NCBI RefSeq assembly: GCF_001641265.1
Contig: NW_020167589.1
Coordinates: forward strand, 1-15,153
Direction of reading: 5' to 3'
Origin: Pseudogymnoascus destructans
Taxonomy: Eukaryota; Ascomycota; Leotiomycetes; Thelebolales; Thelebolaceae
Length of the DNA: 15,153 bases
The notes beneath the pieces were generated by a model that worked only from the letters and a program-made list of their open reading frames with translations, did not search any database and was not told the origin of the DNA. Each line of letters begins with the position of its first letter. Within the stretch, counting starts at the first letter, position 1. Made by a program: the position numbers and the translations under genes. Shown one piece after another: positions 1-8,245 of this stretch.

Positions 1-19
1 TTGAAATTTTCAGGACAAT

Positions 20-253
20 TCAGTTCTGCCACTTCAAACTAGGGTGATAACCATAGTTTGCATAGAAAGGTGTCTCTTTTGTGGTGTTAGAGACCGTGTT
101 GTTGTAAGTAAATTCTGCAAGATGGAGAAGATCTGCCCAGTTGTCTTGAGCATAGTTTGTATAAATTCTTAGATATTGTTCAAGTACAGAGTTGACTCTC
201 TCTGTCTGGCCATCTGTTTGAGGGTGATAAGCTGTAGAGAAGCGTTGTTCCAT
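20..253 (-). pseudogene. Continuation of the gypsy integrase in a second frame
   Basis: This 77-residue open stretch carries the conserved integrase segment AYHPQTDGQTERVN, which holds the third catalytic acidic residue (the Glu of the D,D,E triad). It directly continues the integrase of the upstream ORF in another frame, so the two pieces are one protein split by a one-base loss near 301-306. The stretch ends at a TGA at 20-22, well before a gypsy integrase C-terminus would be expected. Another frame stays open to the window edge, so a second one-base loss near 37-41 (an A/T run) is likely. It is not an independent gene. Confidence 0.85.
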
Positions 254-255
254 GT

Positions 256-3200
256 TTAAGAGTTTAGAGAACTCCTTAAAAAAGTTTGAAGTGAAACTGC
301 TCCCCTATCTGAGATCCAGTGTCCAGGAATTCCATGATATTTAAAGACCACCTTGAGGAATAGCCACGCAAGTTTAGAAGCTGTAATAGTCTCATTGCAA
401 GGCTCAAAGTGTGCCATTTTTGTGAGCCTTTCTACCACCACAAGGATAGAGTCATAAGGGGTAGCACCCCCTTTTGGGATAGAAGGAGGCAACTTGACTA
501 TAAAGTCAATGGATATGGAGTCCCATGGGCGTTCTGGTATAGGTAGAGGCTGCAAGAGGCCATAGGGCTTTTGCCGTGTAGGTTTGTTCAAGTTGCAAGT
601 AGTGCAAGAAGATATATAGTCTTGAAGAGTAGTCCTTAGACTAGGCCAGTAGAACTTTCTTGTTAGAAGTTCATAAGTTTTTGCAAAGCCAAAGTGCCCT
701 GCAGCTGGAGCATCATGGAACTGCTGTAGGAGGTGTAGCTGTAATCGTTTATCCCTTGGGACATAGATATAGTTCTTGAATAAGAGAAGTCCATGCTGAT
801 TTTTTGAGAAATTCTGTAGTCCAACTTTCTCAAGAGAGGAACCTTTCTTCTGGAGGTATTCCAAAGTTCTTTTCGCAAAGGGATCATGGTTGTAAGCATC
901 TTTGAATGCTTTAAGAAGTGTTGCTGAGGGTGTATAGTCTTTAAAGGTCTCTGGTTCCTGAGAAGAGGTAATGGGGGCAACTTGGTCTTGAGGGGATAAG
1001 TTTACCCCTAAGTCCTCTGTAGTACTAGGGTTGCTTAAAGATGCTGCTATAAGCTTTGCTGAGTCTAGCAGAGCCTTTGTATTGCTAGTTTTAGCAGAAT
1101 CTTGGTAGTCATGTCTTCTTGAGAGGAGATCTGCTCTTTGATTCTTGGCCCCTGAGACATGTTTTATAACAAAGTCAAAACCTCCTAGTTGTTCAGACCA
1201 CCTTGCTTGTCGTCGATTGAGCTGTTTAGTGGTTGTAAAGGTCAAGAGATTTGAATGGTCACTGTAAATAGTGATAGGATAGTTTGCCCCTTCAAGGTAG
1301 CATCTCCAATGCTTTAGAGAACATACTATGGCAAGCAGTTCCTTGTCTGTAATGGGATAGTTTTGTTCAGCTGCTGATAGCTTTCTTGAGTAAAATGCCA
1401 CAGGCTGTAGCTCTTCTTGGTTGTCTTTTGGAGCTTGGTATAAGATTCCAGAAATGGCAAAATCTGAGGCATCTGTCTCAAGAGTGGCAGGTTTCAAGGG
1501 GTTAAAGTGTAGTAACATTTTCCCTTCTTTAAATTCTCCTTTAAGAGCATCGAAAGAATCTTGCTGTGTCTTATCCCAGTGATACAAAGTGTCCTTGTGA
1601 AGTAATTGAGTAAGGGGTAAAGCCAAGGATGTATATCTTGGTATAAACCTCCTGTAATAGTTGGCAAACCCAAGGAAAGACTGAACCTCTTTAATGCTGG
1701 AAGGAATAGGCCACGTTTGTACTGCTTTTGTCTTTTCAGGGTCCATCTGAATGCCTTCTGTTGAAATTCTATGTCCTAAGAAATCAACTTGAGACATATG
1801 GAAAAGACATTTCTCAAGTTTGCAAAAGAGTTGTGCTTGAGATAGCTTCTCTAAGACTTGTCTAACATGTAGAACATGCTCTTGAGTGTCTAAAGAGTAT
1901 ATAAGAATGTCGTCTAAGTAGACAACAACAAAGATATCCAAGTAAGGTCTTAGAATATCATTCATGAGAGCTTGGAAAGAAGCAGGTGCATTGGCAAGCC
2001 CAAAAGGCATTACCTGGTATTCAAAATGACCATAGCGTGTTCTGAATGCTGTCTTCCACTCATCACCTTCCTTGATGCGTATCAGGTTATAAGCTCCCCT
2101 GAGATCTAACTTGGTAAAGATCCTTGCTGAAGAGAGCCTATCTATGAGCTCAGGGATAAGGGGTAAAGCATATCTGTTTTTAACAGTGACTGCATTAAGG
2201 CCCCTATAATCAACACAGAGACGCAAGGAGCCATCTTTCTTCTTGACAAAGAGAATGGGAGCTCCTGCTGGTGAGGAAGAAGGTCTGATAAAGCCAGAAC
2301 TAAGGTTCTCATCTAGGTATTCTCTGAGAGTTTTCAGCTCTAATTCAGATAGAGAGTAGATAGGGCCGTAGGGAGGCATTGAGCCTTCTGCGAGTGGTAT
2401 CTCATGGTCATAAGGCTGGTGCTTTGGCAGAATTGATGCCTTTGCCTTGTCAAAAAGATGTTGGTAGTCTTGGTATGCTAAAGGCAAAATGACCTCCTGA
2501 GATGATTTCTCCAAATCTGAAGTAGCTGCTATCTCCAGGACAGGTTGGAAAGGTTTAACCCATATCAGAGATGATATATCGTCCATAGTTTGGTCAAAAT
2601 CCTTGATCTGGGACAAGTTTGAGTCTTGGACCTGAATAGGGGTAACTGAGGCTTGAAGGGTTTTTTCAGTATTGAGCTCAGGATTTGAGCTAAACCCAAG
2701 CGATAAATGCTTCCAATTGATAGTTGGATCATGCCTTTGAAGCCATGGAAGACCTAGGATAACTGGGTACTTCATTGGTATAACATCTAAAGAGATGGTG
2801 TCTGAAAATGTTGATTTTCCTAGGGGAATCTCAAGTTTGAGTACTGGGGTGTTGCAGGTAATGGAACCTGAACTGATAGGAGTTCCATCAATGACTCGGA
2901 GCAACTCTGGAGTGCGTTTGGGAATTGTAGGTAACTGGTGTGTCAAGATGAGGTCTTGAGATATAAAGTTGCCTGTTGCCCCTGAGTCTATCATAGCCCT
3001 TGTAGACAACACCTGTTGTTTGAAATGGAGTTGAATACGGATTAACAGGTGTGTGAGACTCTGAGAAAGCACCATCGACACATCTTTGTTGTCTAGGGGA
3101 GAAGTTATAGTCTCAGTTGAAGTTGTGCCTGCTAGGGATTTTTCAAGTTTTTCAGGAATAGCAGTTGTGACTGTGTCTGAGGCTGCTATATGTTTTGAAT

Positions 3201-4209
3201 CAGCACTCCCTCGTGCTGAATAGCACTCCTGAATTCTGTGTCCCCCTTTGCCACAGTATAAACAAAGGTTGTTGTCCATTCTGTGTTTTCTTTCTTGAGG
3301 GGTAAGTTTACCCCTTTTCAGTTTTTGAGGGTTTCCTGTAGGCTGAGGTGCTGGATTTGCTGTAGATCTCTTTATAGAGGCGTCTAAGTCCATAGGTTCA
3401 GGTGCTGAGTCCTTAGCAGTTGGTGTAGAGGTGTAATTGTTGAAATTTCTTGTTGGATGCCAGTCTTGGTTCTTCTCCTTTCTTCTTTCAAAAAGCCTAT
3501 CATCAAGTCTGACAGCTTTCTCTATAAGCGTTTGAAGTGTTGTAGGGCGTTCTTCTTTGCTGAGTTCATCCTTAATAGAGCTCTTGAGCCCTTGGTAGTA
3601 AGTGAAGACTAAGGCTTCTTCATTCCAAGTCAAGTGAGAAGTGATTCTCCTAAATTCTGTTGTATACTGAGCAGCAGAGGTCTTTTGACATAGCTTCTGT
3701 AGCTCTCTTTCTGCTGTAGCAGTTTCGTTGATGTCTCCAAAGGTCCTGGTAAGTTCCTCTTGAAACTGGTCATAAGAGGTAATCAAAGGTGTAGTGGTAT
3801 TTTGGTTGTTGCCACTAAGTCTTCTAAGATATGGCTCAAAGAAGTTGAATGCAGATCCACGGAGGTAGCTGGCAGCAAAATAGATCTTCTGAATGTCTGA
3901 GGTGAACTGATGAGGCCTGAGGGTGAAGTAGATGTCCAGTTGCATAAGGAATCCCTTCAACTTCCTCCTGTCTCCATGGTATAAATCTGGTGTTTGCACT
4001 TTAGGAAGTGCACCTGGGGTACTCGAAATAGCCAGAGGAGCTGTGGGAAGCTCTGTATGATGTGTCTGAGTTGAAGATTGTGTTGCTGAAGTGTTGGCTT
4101 GAAAGGTGTTTTCCAAATTCTCAAGTTTGTTTGCTATAGTTTGTATAAAGGCAAACAGTTGTTGCATCTGCTGTTCAGCAGTAGTTGTAGGAGCTTGGTC
4201 GTCCTCCAT
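256..4209 (-). CDS. Ty3/gypsy Gag-Pol polyprotein, frame broken in integrase
   Basis: A single frame of 1317 residues encodes capsid and the enzymes for reverse transcription and integration. Residues 10-40 are Gln/Leu-rich and may form a coiled coil; 70-250 look like a retrotransposon Gag domain. A CCHC zinc knuckle lies at 316-329 (CLYCGKGGHRIQEC). The aspartic protease active site IDSGATG is at 407-413. Reverse transcriptase spans about 590-830, with the YLDD catalytic motif at 764-767. RNase H starts near 905 (ETDAS at 911). Integrase has an HHCC finger (H1165, H1172, C1202, C1205) and the first two acidic catalytic residues, D1235 and D1301. Just after D1301 the frame changes near 301-306, where one base appears to be missing in a G run, and the ORF stops 16 residues later. 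The start at 4209 follows the LTR and primer site closely. Confidence 0.93.
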   Translation of the reverse strand: MEDDQAPTTTAEQQMQQLFAFIQTIANKLENLENTFQANTSATQSSTQTHHTELPTAPLAISSTPGALPKVQTPDLYHGDRRKLKGFLMQLDIYFTLRPHQFTSDIQKIYFAASYLRGSAFNFFEPYLRRLSGNNQNTTTPLITSYDQFQEELTRTFGDINETATAERELQKLCQKTSAAQYTTEFRRITSHLTWNEEALVFTYYQGLKSSIKDELSKEERPTTLQTLIEKAVRLDDRLFERRKEKNQDWHPTRNFNNYTSTPTAKDSAPEPMDLDASIKRSTANPAPQPTGNPQKLKRGKLTPQERKHRMDNNLCLYCGKGGHRIQECYSARGSADSKHIAASDTVTTAIPEKLEKSLAGTTSTETITSPLDNKDVSMVLSQSLTHLLIRIQLHFKQQVLSTRAMIDSGATGNFISQDLILTHQLPTIPKRTPELLRVIDGTPISSGSITCNTPVLKLEIPLGKSTFSDTISLDVIPMKYPVILGLPWLQRHDPTINWKHLSLGFSSNPELNTEKTLQASVTPIQVQDSNLSQIKDFDQTMDDISSLIWVKPFQPVLEIAATSDLEKSSQEVILPLAYQDYQHLFDKAKASILPKHQPYDHEIPLAEGSMPPYGPIYSLSELELKTLREYLDENLSSGFIRPSSSPAGAPILFVKKKDGSLRLCVDYRGLNAVTVKNRYALPLIPELIDRLSSARIFTKLDLRGAYNLIRIKEGDEWKTAFRTRYGHFEYQVMPFGLANAPASFQALMNDILRPYLDIFVVVYLDDILIYSLDTQEHVLHVRQVLEKLSQAQLFCKLEKCLFHMSQVDFLGHRISTEGIQMDPEKTKAVQTWPIPSSIKEVQSFLGFANYYRRFIPRYTSLALPLTQLLHKDTLYHWDKTQQDSFDALKGEFKEGKMLLHFNPLKPATLETDASDFAISGILYQAPKDNQEELQPVAFYSRKLSAAEQNYPITDKELLAIVCSLKHWRCYLEGANYPITIYSDHSNLLTFTTTKQLNRRQARWSEQLGGFDFVIKHVSGAKNQRADLLSRRHDYQDSAKTSNTKALLDSAKLIAASLSNPSTTEDLGVNLSPQDQVAPITSSQEPETFKDYTPSATLLKAFKDAYNHDPFAKRTLEYLQKKGSSLEKVGLQNFSKNQHGLLLFKNYIYVPRDKRLQLHLLQQFHDAPAAGHFGFAKTYELLTRKFYWPSLRTTLQDYISSCTTCNLNKPTRQKPYGLLQPLPIPERPWDSISIDFIVKLPPSIPKGGATPYDSILVVVERLTKMAHFEPCNETITASKLAWLFLKVVFKYHGIPGHWISDRGAVSLQTFLRSSLNS

Positions 4210-4249
4210 TGTAGTATCGAAGTGCTGCTATAGAAATAGTTGAAGCTTG

Positions 4250-4259
4250 AAGCAGGCAA
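4250..4259 (-). promoter_or_regulatory. Predicted self-priming primer-binding site of the gypsy element
   Basis: Two bases inside the 5' LTR end, the minus strand reads TTGCCTGCTT. This is not the TGG start expected for a tRNA primer. It is complementary to AAGCAGRCAA, which sits in the LTR about 33 nt after the start of a TATA box, where the transcript should begin. The match is 10/10 with LTR copy C and 9/10 with this element's own LTR. In Tf1/sushi elements the transcript 5' end folds back to prime reverse transcription; assigning that here is inference. Confidence 0.6.
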
Positions 4260-4261
4260 GG

Positions 4262-5155
4262 TGTAATGGTGGGTGCACCAGATATGAGAATCTAGCCACC
4301 CAAGGAAGGGATGAATTTACTAAGACAACACACTGTCTTAGGAAACAGAGCCAAAGGGTTGTAGCTTAGACTATTCCACAACGCAGCAATCAGGTGTATG
4401 ATGTGGTGAAGTGGTTTAGACAAGTTGCAACAAATGTTGAGTCTGAGAACTCAGGGGTAAGTCAGAGGTTAGCACCTCACTGACTTTTCAAAAACAGAGA
4501 ATAACAAGATCAATGCTTGGAAGCTTGGAAAAGACGTAGAAGTATGTGCTAGTCGATTTACTGTATTGTCTGCTTGCCCTTTCTTAAGGAAAGGGCAATC
4601 CTATTTATGCTAAAGGAGTGTAGTTCTCTCATTTTCCAAGACTTTCCATGACTAACCAGGCTTGGTAACTGTAGTCGACGTAAGAGAATCCCATAGAACC
4701 ATCTCTTGGGTTCCTAGCCTATAGGAAGTGAAAAGGAGGTCCAAGGTCAGAGTACCTATAGACAAATTATGTCATAACTTAACCAAGTCTTGTGGGTAAC
4801 TAAGGACTGATGACGTGTAATGAATCATAGAGGGTTGTAGAAGCTTCTAGAGCTATCGTTCATGTTCCTAGGCCTCTAGTTGGTAGAGATATGCCATGTG
4901 GTAGTATTGGCCCACCCCCTTAAGGAGGAGATTTTCTTAATAACTTGTTCAATGAGTGTCCAAATGATATGCCGTGATGTATGTAGCATAAACAGATGTA
5001 GTAGAAGAGTTTGCAGCAATCGTTGAGTAGTATTGCTTCTGTTGTTGATGTGATAAGCCAAGATATGTATGTTGACTTGTAGGTTTGAGGAGGAGATTTC
5101 TAAGTTTGCTCTTGAGTTTGATAGCAAACTGAGTGCAACGAATGTCAGTATGACA
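4262..5155 (-). repeat. 5' LTR of the gypsy element (LTR copy A)
   Basis: This 894-bp block recurs at 6404-7313 (inverted) and 12047-12988 (same orientation). In element orientation it begins TGTCATACTG and ends CACCATTACA, the TG...CA ends expected of an LTR. The edges were set where similarity to the other two copies stops. It carries a TATA-like box and a predicted transcript start. About 120 bp of the upstream (U3) part, near 4905-5025, does not match the other two copies, so this LTR is a different structural variant. Confidence 0.92.
4566..4608 (-). promoter_or_regulatory. LTR A core promoter: TATA box, hairpin and predicted transcript start
   Basis: On minus, ATAAATA (4602-4608) is followed by a short hairpin with CCTTTC/GAAAGG-type arms, then by AAGCAGACAA (4566-4575), whose first base is 33 nt from the TATA start. 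The same arrangement is kept in the other two LTR copies. The start site is inferred from spacing and from the self-priming complementarity. Confidence 0.6.
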
Positions 5156-6065
5156 AATATGGCCTCACTAGTACCAAAATCAACTATTCCCTCAATGTTA
5201 GATCCTGATATGTTTGTTGAATCTCACGTATCAATACCTGCCTCTGCAACTCAACAATCCACCCAGTTGACAGAGTCAATTAGAAGTAAGAAATGCCCTC
5301 GTACCTCATTTGTTTGGAAGCATATGCCTGGTCCAGTAAATACTATATATACTCAAGGCAAATATGTCTACTGGCGATGTCAATACTGCTCATGAGAGTA
5401 TAGAGAATCTGGAGGTACAGCATTTATTGCACGACATCTACAAACAGAGCATAACATCACAGATGAGGAGAAAGAGCAACGTGCCATCTCTCAACAACTT
5501 AGTATTGCATCTGCCTTTCGACATGGAGAAGAGAACCAGAAAAAGCGTCGATGTCTAGATTCTTCTCTACTACTATCAACCCAGCAACACTCAAACAGCT
5601 ATTTGTACGATGGATCTCCCGTTGTTCAGTTCCATTTCGAATGGTAGAGTATTCAGAATTTAGAGACCTTCTCTTCTTCCTCAATCCCGGCATCAATTCC
5701 TGGCTGCCTACAGACCACCACACTATCAAAAATTGGACCCTCACAGCCTACGAATCGGAGAGGCAACGTATACAACAAGGTCTTCAATCTGCGCAGTCTA
5801 AGAATCATTTCACAGTTGATCTATGGACCTCTACCAACTCTAAAGCGCTTCTCGGTATAATTGGTCACTACTTTGCAGATAATGGAGACCTCTGACAGTC
5901 AGTTCTAGCTTTGAGAGAATTGGAAGGACGACATACTGGTGATAATCAGGCAAGACTAATTATGAGAATTATTGAGGAGTATGGAATTGCCTCGAAGGTT
6001 GTCTATTTTATGATGGACAATGCTGAGAACAATGAAACTATGATGAGAGCGCTTTCTTCCTGCAA

Positions 6066-6123
6066 GTTATTCCTCTTAGAAATAGCTATTACCAATAACT
6101 AACTATATTGTTTAGTACTACAG
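6066..6123 (+). other. Candidate relic intron inside the hAT transposase
   Basis: Between two good hAT coding segments lies a 58-nt stretch that starts GTTATT, contains an in-frame stop and a CTAAC branch-like motif, and ends TACTACAG. That is the size and layout of a fungal intron. Removing 58 nt does not keep the frame, so either one base is missing nearby or this is random decay. Confidence 0.3.
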
Positions 6124-6398
6124 GAACAGTTCGAATACAATCCAATTCATCACCGACTTCGTTGTAATGGTCATATTATCAATTTAACTGCTCAGGCCTT
6201 TCTCTTTCAACTGAAGAAGAAGCCCTATCACAAGAGAACAATCAAGGCAGTTCTGATACCCCTTCTGAGCTTGAAATGGAGAGCTGGTGTCGGAAAGGTC
6301 CTCTTGGAAAGCTTCATAATATTGTAGTATATATTCAAAGATCTCCACAACGAATTGCGGCCTTTGTCAAGCTCAGTTCTGGCAAGCGTCTAGTCAGG

Positions 6399-6403
6399 GA
6401 TCA
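6399..6403 (+). repeat. Left target-site duplication of solo LTR B (GATCA)
   Basis: It pairs with GATAA at 7314-7318, differing at one base. Collapsing the pair rejoins the hAT codons on both sides in one frame. Confidence 0.8.
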
Positions 6404-7313
6404 TGTCATACTGACATTCGTTGCACTCAGTTTGCTATCAAACTCAAGAGCAAACTTGGAAATCTCCTCCTCAAACCTACAAGTCACTATACATATTTTG
6501 GCTTATCACACCAACAACAAGAGCAATACTACTCAACGATTGCTACAACCATCTATGATTCATTACACGTCATCGCTCCTTAGTTACTGGGCCGATATTA
6601 CCACATAGCATATCTCTACAACCCTCTATGATTCATTACATGACATCACTCATACTACCACATGACATATCTCTACCAACTAGAGGCCTAGGAGCATGAA
6701 CGATAGCTCTAAAAGCTCCTACAAACCTCTATGATTCATTACATGTCATCGCTCTTTAGTTACCCACAAGATTGGTTAAGTTATGACATAATTTGTCTAT
6801 GACATAATTTGTCTATAGGGGTACTCTGACCTTGGACCTCCTTTTACTTCCTATAGGCTACGAACCTAAGAGATGGTTCTATGGGATTCTCTTACGTCGA
6901 CTACAGTTACCAAGCCTGGTAAGTCATGGAAAGTCTTGAAAAATGAGAGAACTACACTCCTTTAGCATAAATAGGATTGCCCTTTCCTTAAGAAAGGGCA
7001 AGCAGACAATACAGTAAATTGACTATCACATACTTCCACATCTTTTCCAAGCTTCCAAGCATTGATCTTGTTACTCCTTGTTTCTGAAAAGTCAGTGAGC
7101 TGTTAACCTCTGACTTACCCCTGAGTTCCCAGACTCAACATTTGTTGCAACTTGTCTGAACCACTTCACTACATCACACACCTGATTGCTGCGTTGTGGA
7201 ATAGTCTAAGCTACGACCCTTTGGCTCTGTTTTCTAAGACAGTGTGTTGTCTTAGTAAATTCATCCCTTCCTTGGGTGGCTAGATTCTCACATCTGGTGC
7301 ACCCACCATTACA
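6404..7313 (+). mobile_element. Solo LTR (copy B) of the gypsy family, inserted in the hAT gene
   Basis: This 910-bp copy of the gypsy LTR lies in the opposite orientation to copy A, beginning TGTCATACTG and ending CACCATTACA. There is no internal element sequence, so it is the usual relic of LTR-LTR recombination. It is flanked by GATCA (6399-6403) and GATAA (7314-7318), a 5-bp target duplication with one substitution. The hAT reading frame before the LTR continues in frame directly after it, which confirms the edges. It contains two copies of a 16-nt minisatellite (6784-6815). Confidence 0.92.
6967..7009 (+). promoter_or_regulatory. Core promoter of solo LTR B
   Basis: ATAAATA at 6967-6973, an inverted repeat with CCCTTTC/GAAAGGG arms at 6980-6998, and AAGCAGACAA at 7000-7009 repeat the LTR promoter layout. 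If active it would read rightward into the decayed hAT gene. Confidence 0.5.
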
Positions 7314-7786
7314 GATAACAAGACTCGATAGAACTCCTGGTATGCTATGATCGACTGCGCTATCCAAGAGCATATAAACTTGGCAATTGACTGGGTCGTA
7401 CTAACAAATATCCACCACTTTCTTAAGTTCTTTCATCAAGCAACACTAGCAACAGAGGGCCAAAGGGCAACAATTGAGCATATTCTCTCAACAATGGAAT
7501 TTCTACTTGAGCAGCTTGAACTTGGCAAACTTGAGTATATCAACGATTCTCATATTAGCCCTTGTATCAATTCAGCCTGGTCTAAATTAGACAAGTACTA
7601 TAGCCTGACTGAACGATCTCCAGCTTATATTGTAGCCATGGTATTAGTACCCTTTCAAAAATGGACTTGGATTGAAGACAACTGGGAGAGCACTTGGATA
7701 GTAACAGCAAAGGCATCTATGCAGCTATTTTGGGACGAGCAATACAAGCCAACACCTCAACTAGTAATGTCATCAAATGAGCTAGT

Positions 7787-7915
7787 TGTAATGGGTGCCG
7801 TCGTTACAGTACATGTGGTATATAAAGCATGTTACGCATATTCCGGGTGAGCCGGAATACTGTAGTCTTTTTGGCTCAGTGGGATGTAGCGCGAGCGTAA
7901 CCGTACATCATTACA
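7787..7915 (+). repeat. 5' LTR of the miniature element (129 bp)
   Basis: It contains TATATAAA (7819-7826), then a small hairpin (ATTCCGG/CCGGAAT arms, 7840-7858). It matches the 3' LTR except for four transitions and about 35 extra bases near 7868-7903, just before the shared end ACATCATTACA. Confidence 0.85.
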
Positions 7916-7932
7916 AGAGTATTCCGGCTCAC
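7847..7932 (+). promoter_or_regulatory. Predicted self-priming pair of the miniature element
   Basis: GTGAGCCGGAATACT at 7847-7861 begins 28 nt after the start of the TATA box, so it should be at or near the transcript 5' end. Its exact reverse complement lies at 7918-7932, 2 nt inside the end of the 5' LTR, where a primer-binding site belongs. A transcript starting there could fold back and prime its own minus-strand DNA, as in Tf1/sushi elements. Part of the box also belongs to a local hairpin, but the match to the inner site extends beyond that hairpin arm. Confidence 0.6.
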
Positions 7933-8138
7933 TGGTCAATGGGTTTTGATTGGCTCGCTAGTTGGGTGGGCTAAGCGAGCAATCAGTGTAATTCCTTACC
8001 TGGCTGACAAGGGGGCGTCCTTGGGGGCTTAAGCTATTATATACACACCTTAGCATCCTGAGTAGTAACGGGCCTAGAAGCAAGTACGAGATGATACGCT
8101 AGAAGCCTCTACATCCGTGCCGGGACGTCACGGACTAT

Positions 8139-8150
8139 AGGGGGGGATAA
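8139..8150 (+). promoter_or_regulatory. Polypurine-tract candidate of the miniature element
   Basis: AGGGGGGGATAA ends one base before the 3' LTR. This is the position and composition expected for a plus-strand primer in LTR elements. Confidence 0.55.
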
Positions 8151-8151
8151 T

Positions 8152-8245
8152 TGTAACGGGTGCCGCCGTTACAGTACATGTGGTATATAAAGCATGTTAC
8201 GCGTATTCCGGGCGAGCCGGAATACTGTAGTCATACATCATTACA
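8152..8245 (+). repeat. 3' LTR of the miniature element (94 bp)
   Basis: It is a direct repeat of the 5' LTR beginning TGTAACGGG and ending CATCATTACA, with the same TATATAAA box. It lacks about 35 bp present in the 5' LTR. CpG sites here are TpG or CpA at three matching positions of the 5' copy. Confidence 0.85.

Larger units (their letters stand above)
1..5155 (-). mobile_element. Ty3/gypsy LTR retrotransposon, 3' end outside the window
   Basis: Read on the minus strand the order is 5' LTR (4262-5155), primer-binding site, Gag with zinc knuckle, protease, reverse transcriptase, RNase H, integrase. That Pol order is the Ty3/gypsy (Metaviridae) order. Gag and Pol share one frame, as in the Tf1/sushi group. 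The element runs off the left edge before the end of integrase, so the polypurine tract, 3' LTR and left target duplication cannot be seen. On the right, the LTR ends 3 bp before the start codon of a hAT transposase, so the element landed at the head of that older transposon. The long intact frame suggests a fairly young copy. Confidence 0.93.
7787..8245 (+). mobile_element. 459-bp miniature LTR retrotransposon (TRIM-like)
   Basis: The element has direct terminal repeats (7787-7915 and 8152-8245), each with TG...CA ends (TGTAAT/TGTAAC ... CATTACA), around about 236 bp of non-coding interior. It is flanked by a perfect 5-bp duplication CTAGT (7782-7786 and 8246-8250), and the hAT frame resumes exactly when the element and one CTAGT are removed. 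A TATA box lies in each LTR, a purine tract (AGGGGGGGATAA, 8139-8150) lies just before the second LTR, and a 15-nt self-complementary priming site lies just after the first. It has no coding capacity, so it must be moved in trans. The name TRIM describes the structure; I do not recognise a named family. Confidence 0.85.

Noticed and set aside
663..980. 105-codon ORF inside gypsy pol
   Set aside because: It overlaps the integrase/RNase H linker in another frame of the Gag-Pol region and has no recognisable motif.
4240..4262. tRNA primer-binding site after the gypsy 5' LTR
   Set aside because: The bases after the LTR do not begin TGG, and I see no tRNA-like match; complementarity to the LTR transcript start fits better.
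4876..5127. 83-codon ORF in the LTR
   Set aside because: It is LTR sequence read in a chance frame, repeated as LTR-derived residues in another ORF at 6276-6608.
5069..5158. Upstream extension of the first hAT ORF, with an ATG at 5069
   Set aside because: This part lies inside the gypsy LTR. The hAT-like protein begins at the ATG at 5159, after the LTR ends.
5499..5744. Minus-strand ORF opposite the hAT gene
   Set aside because: It is the antisense shadow of a clear hAT coding segment.
7787..8245. Reading the miniature element as a DNA-type MITE
   Set aside because: TGTAAT...ATTACA is a short inverted end, but the long direct terminal repeats, TATA in each repeat, purine tract and 5-bp duplication fit an LTR element better.
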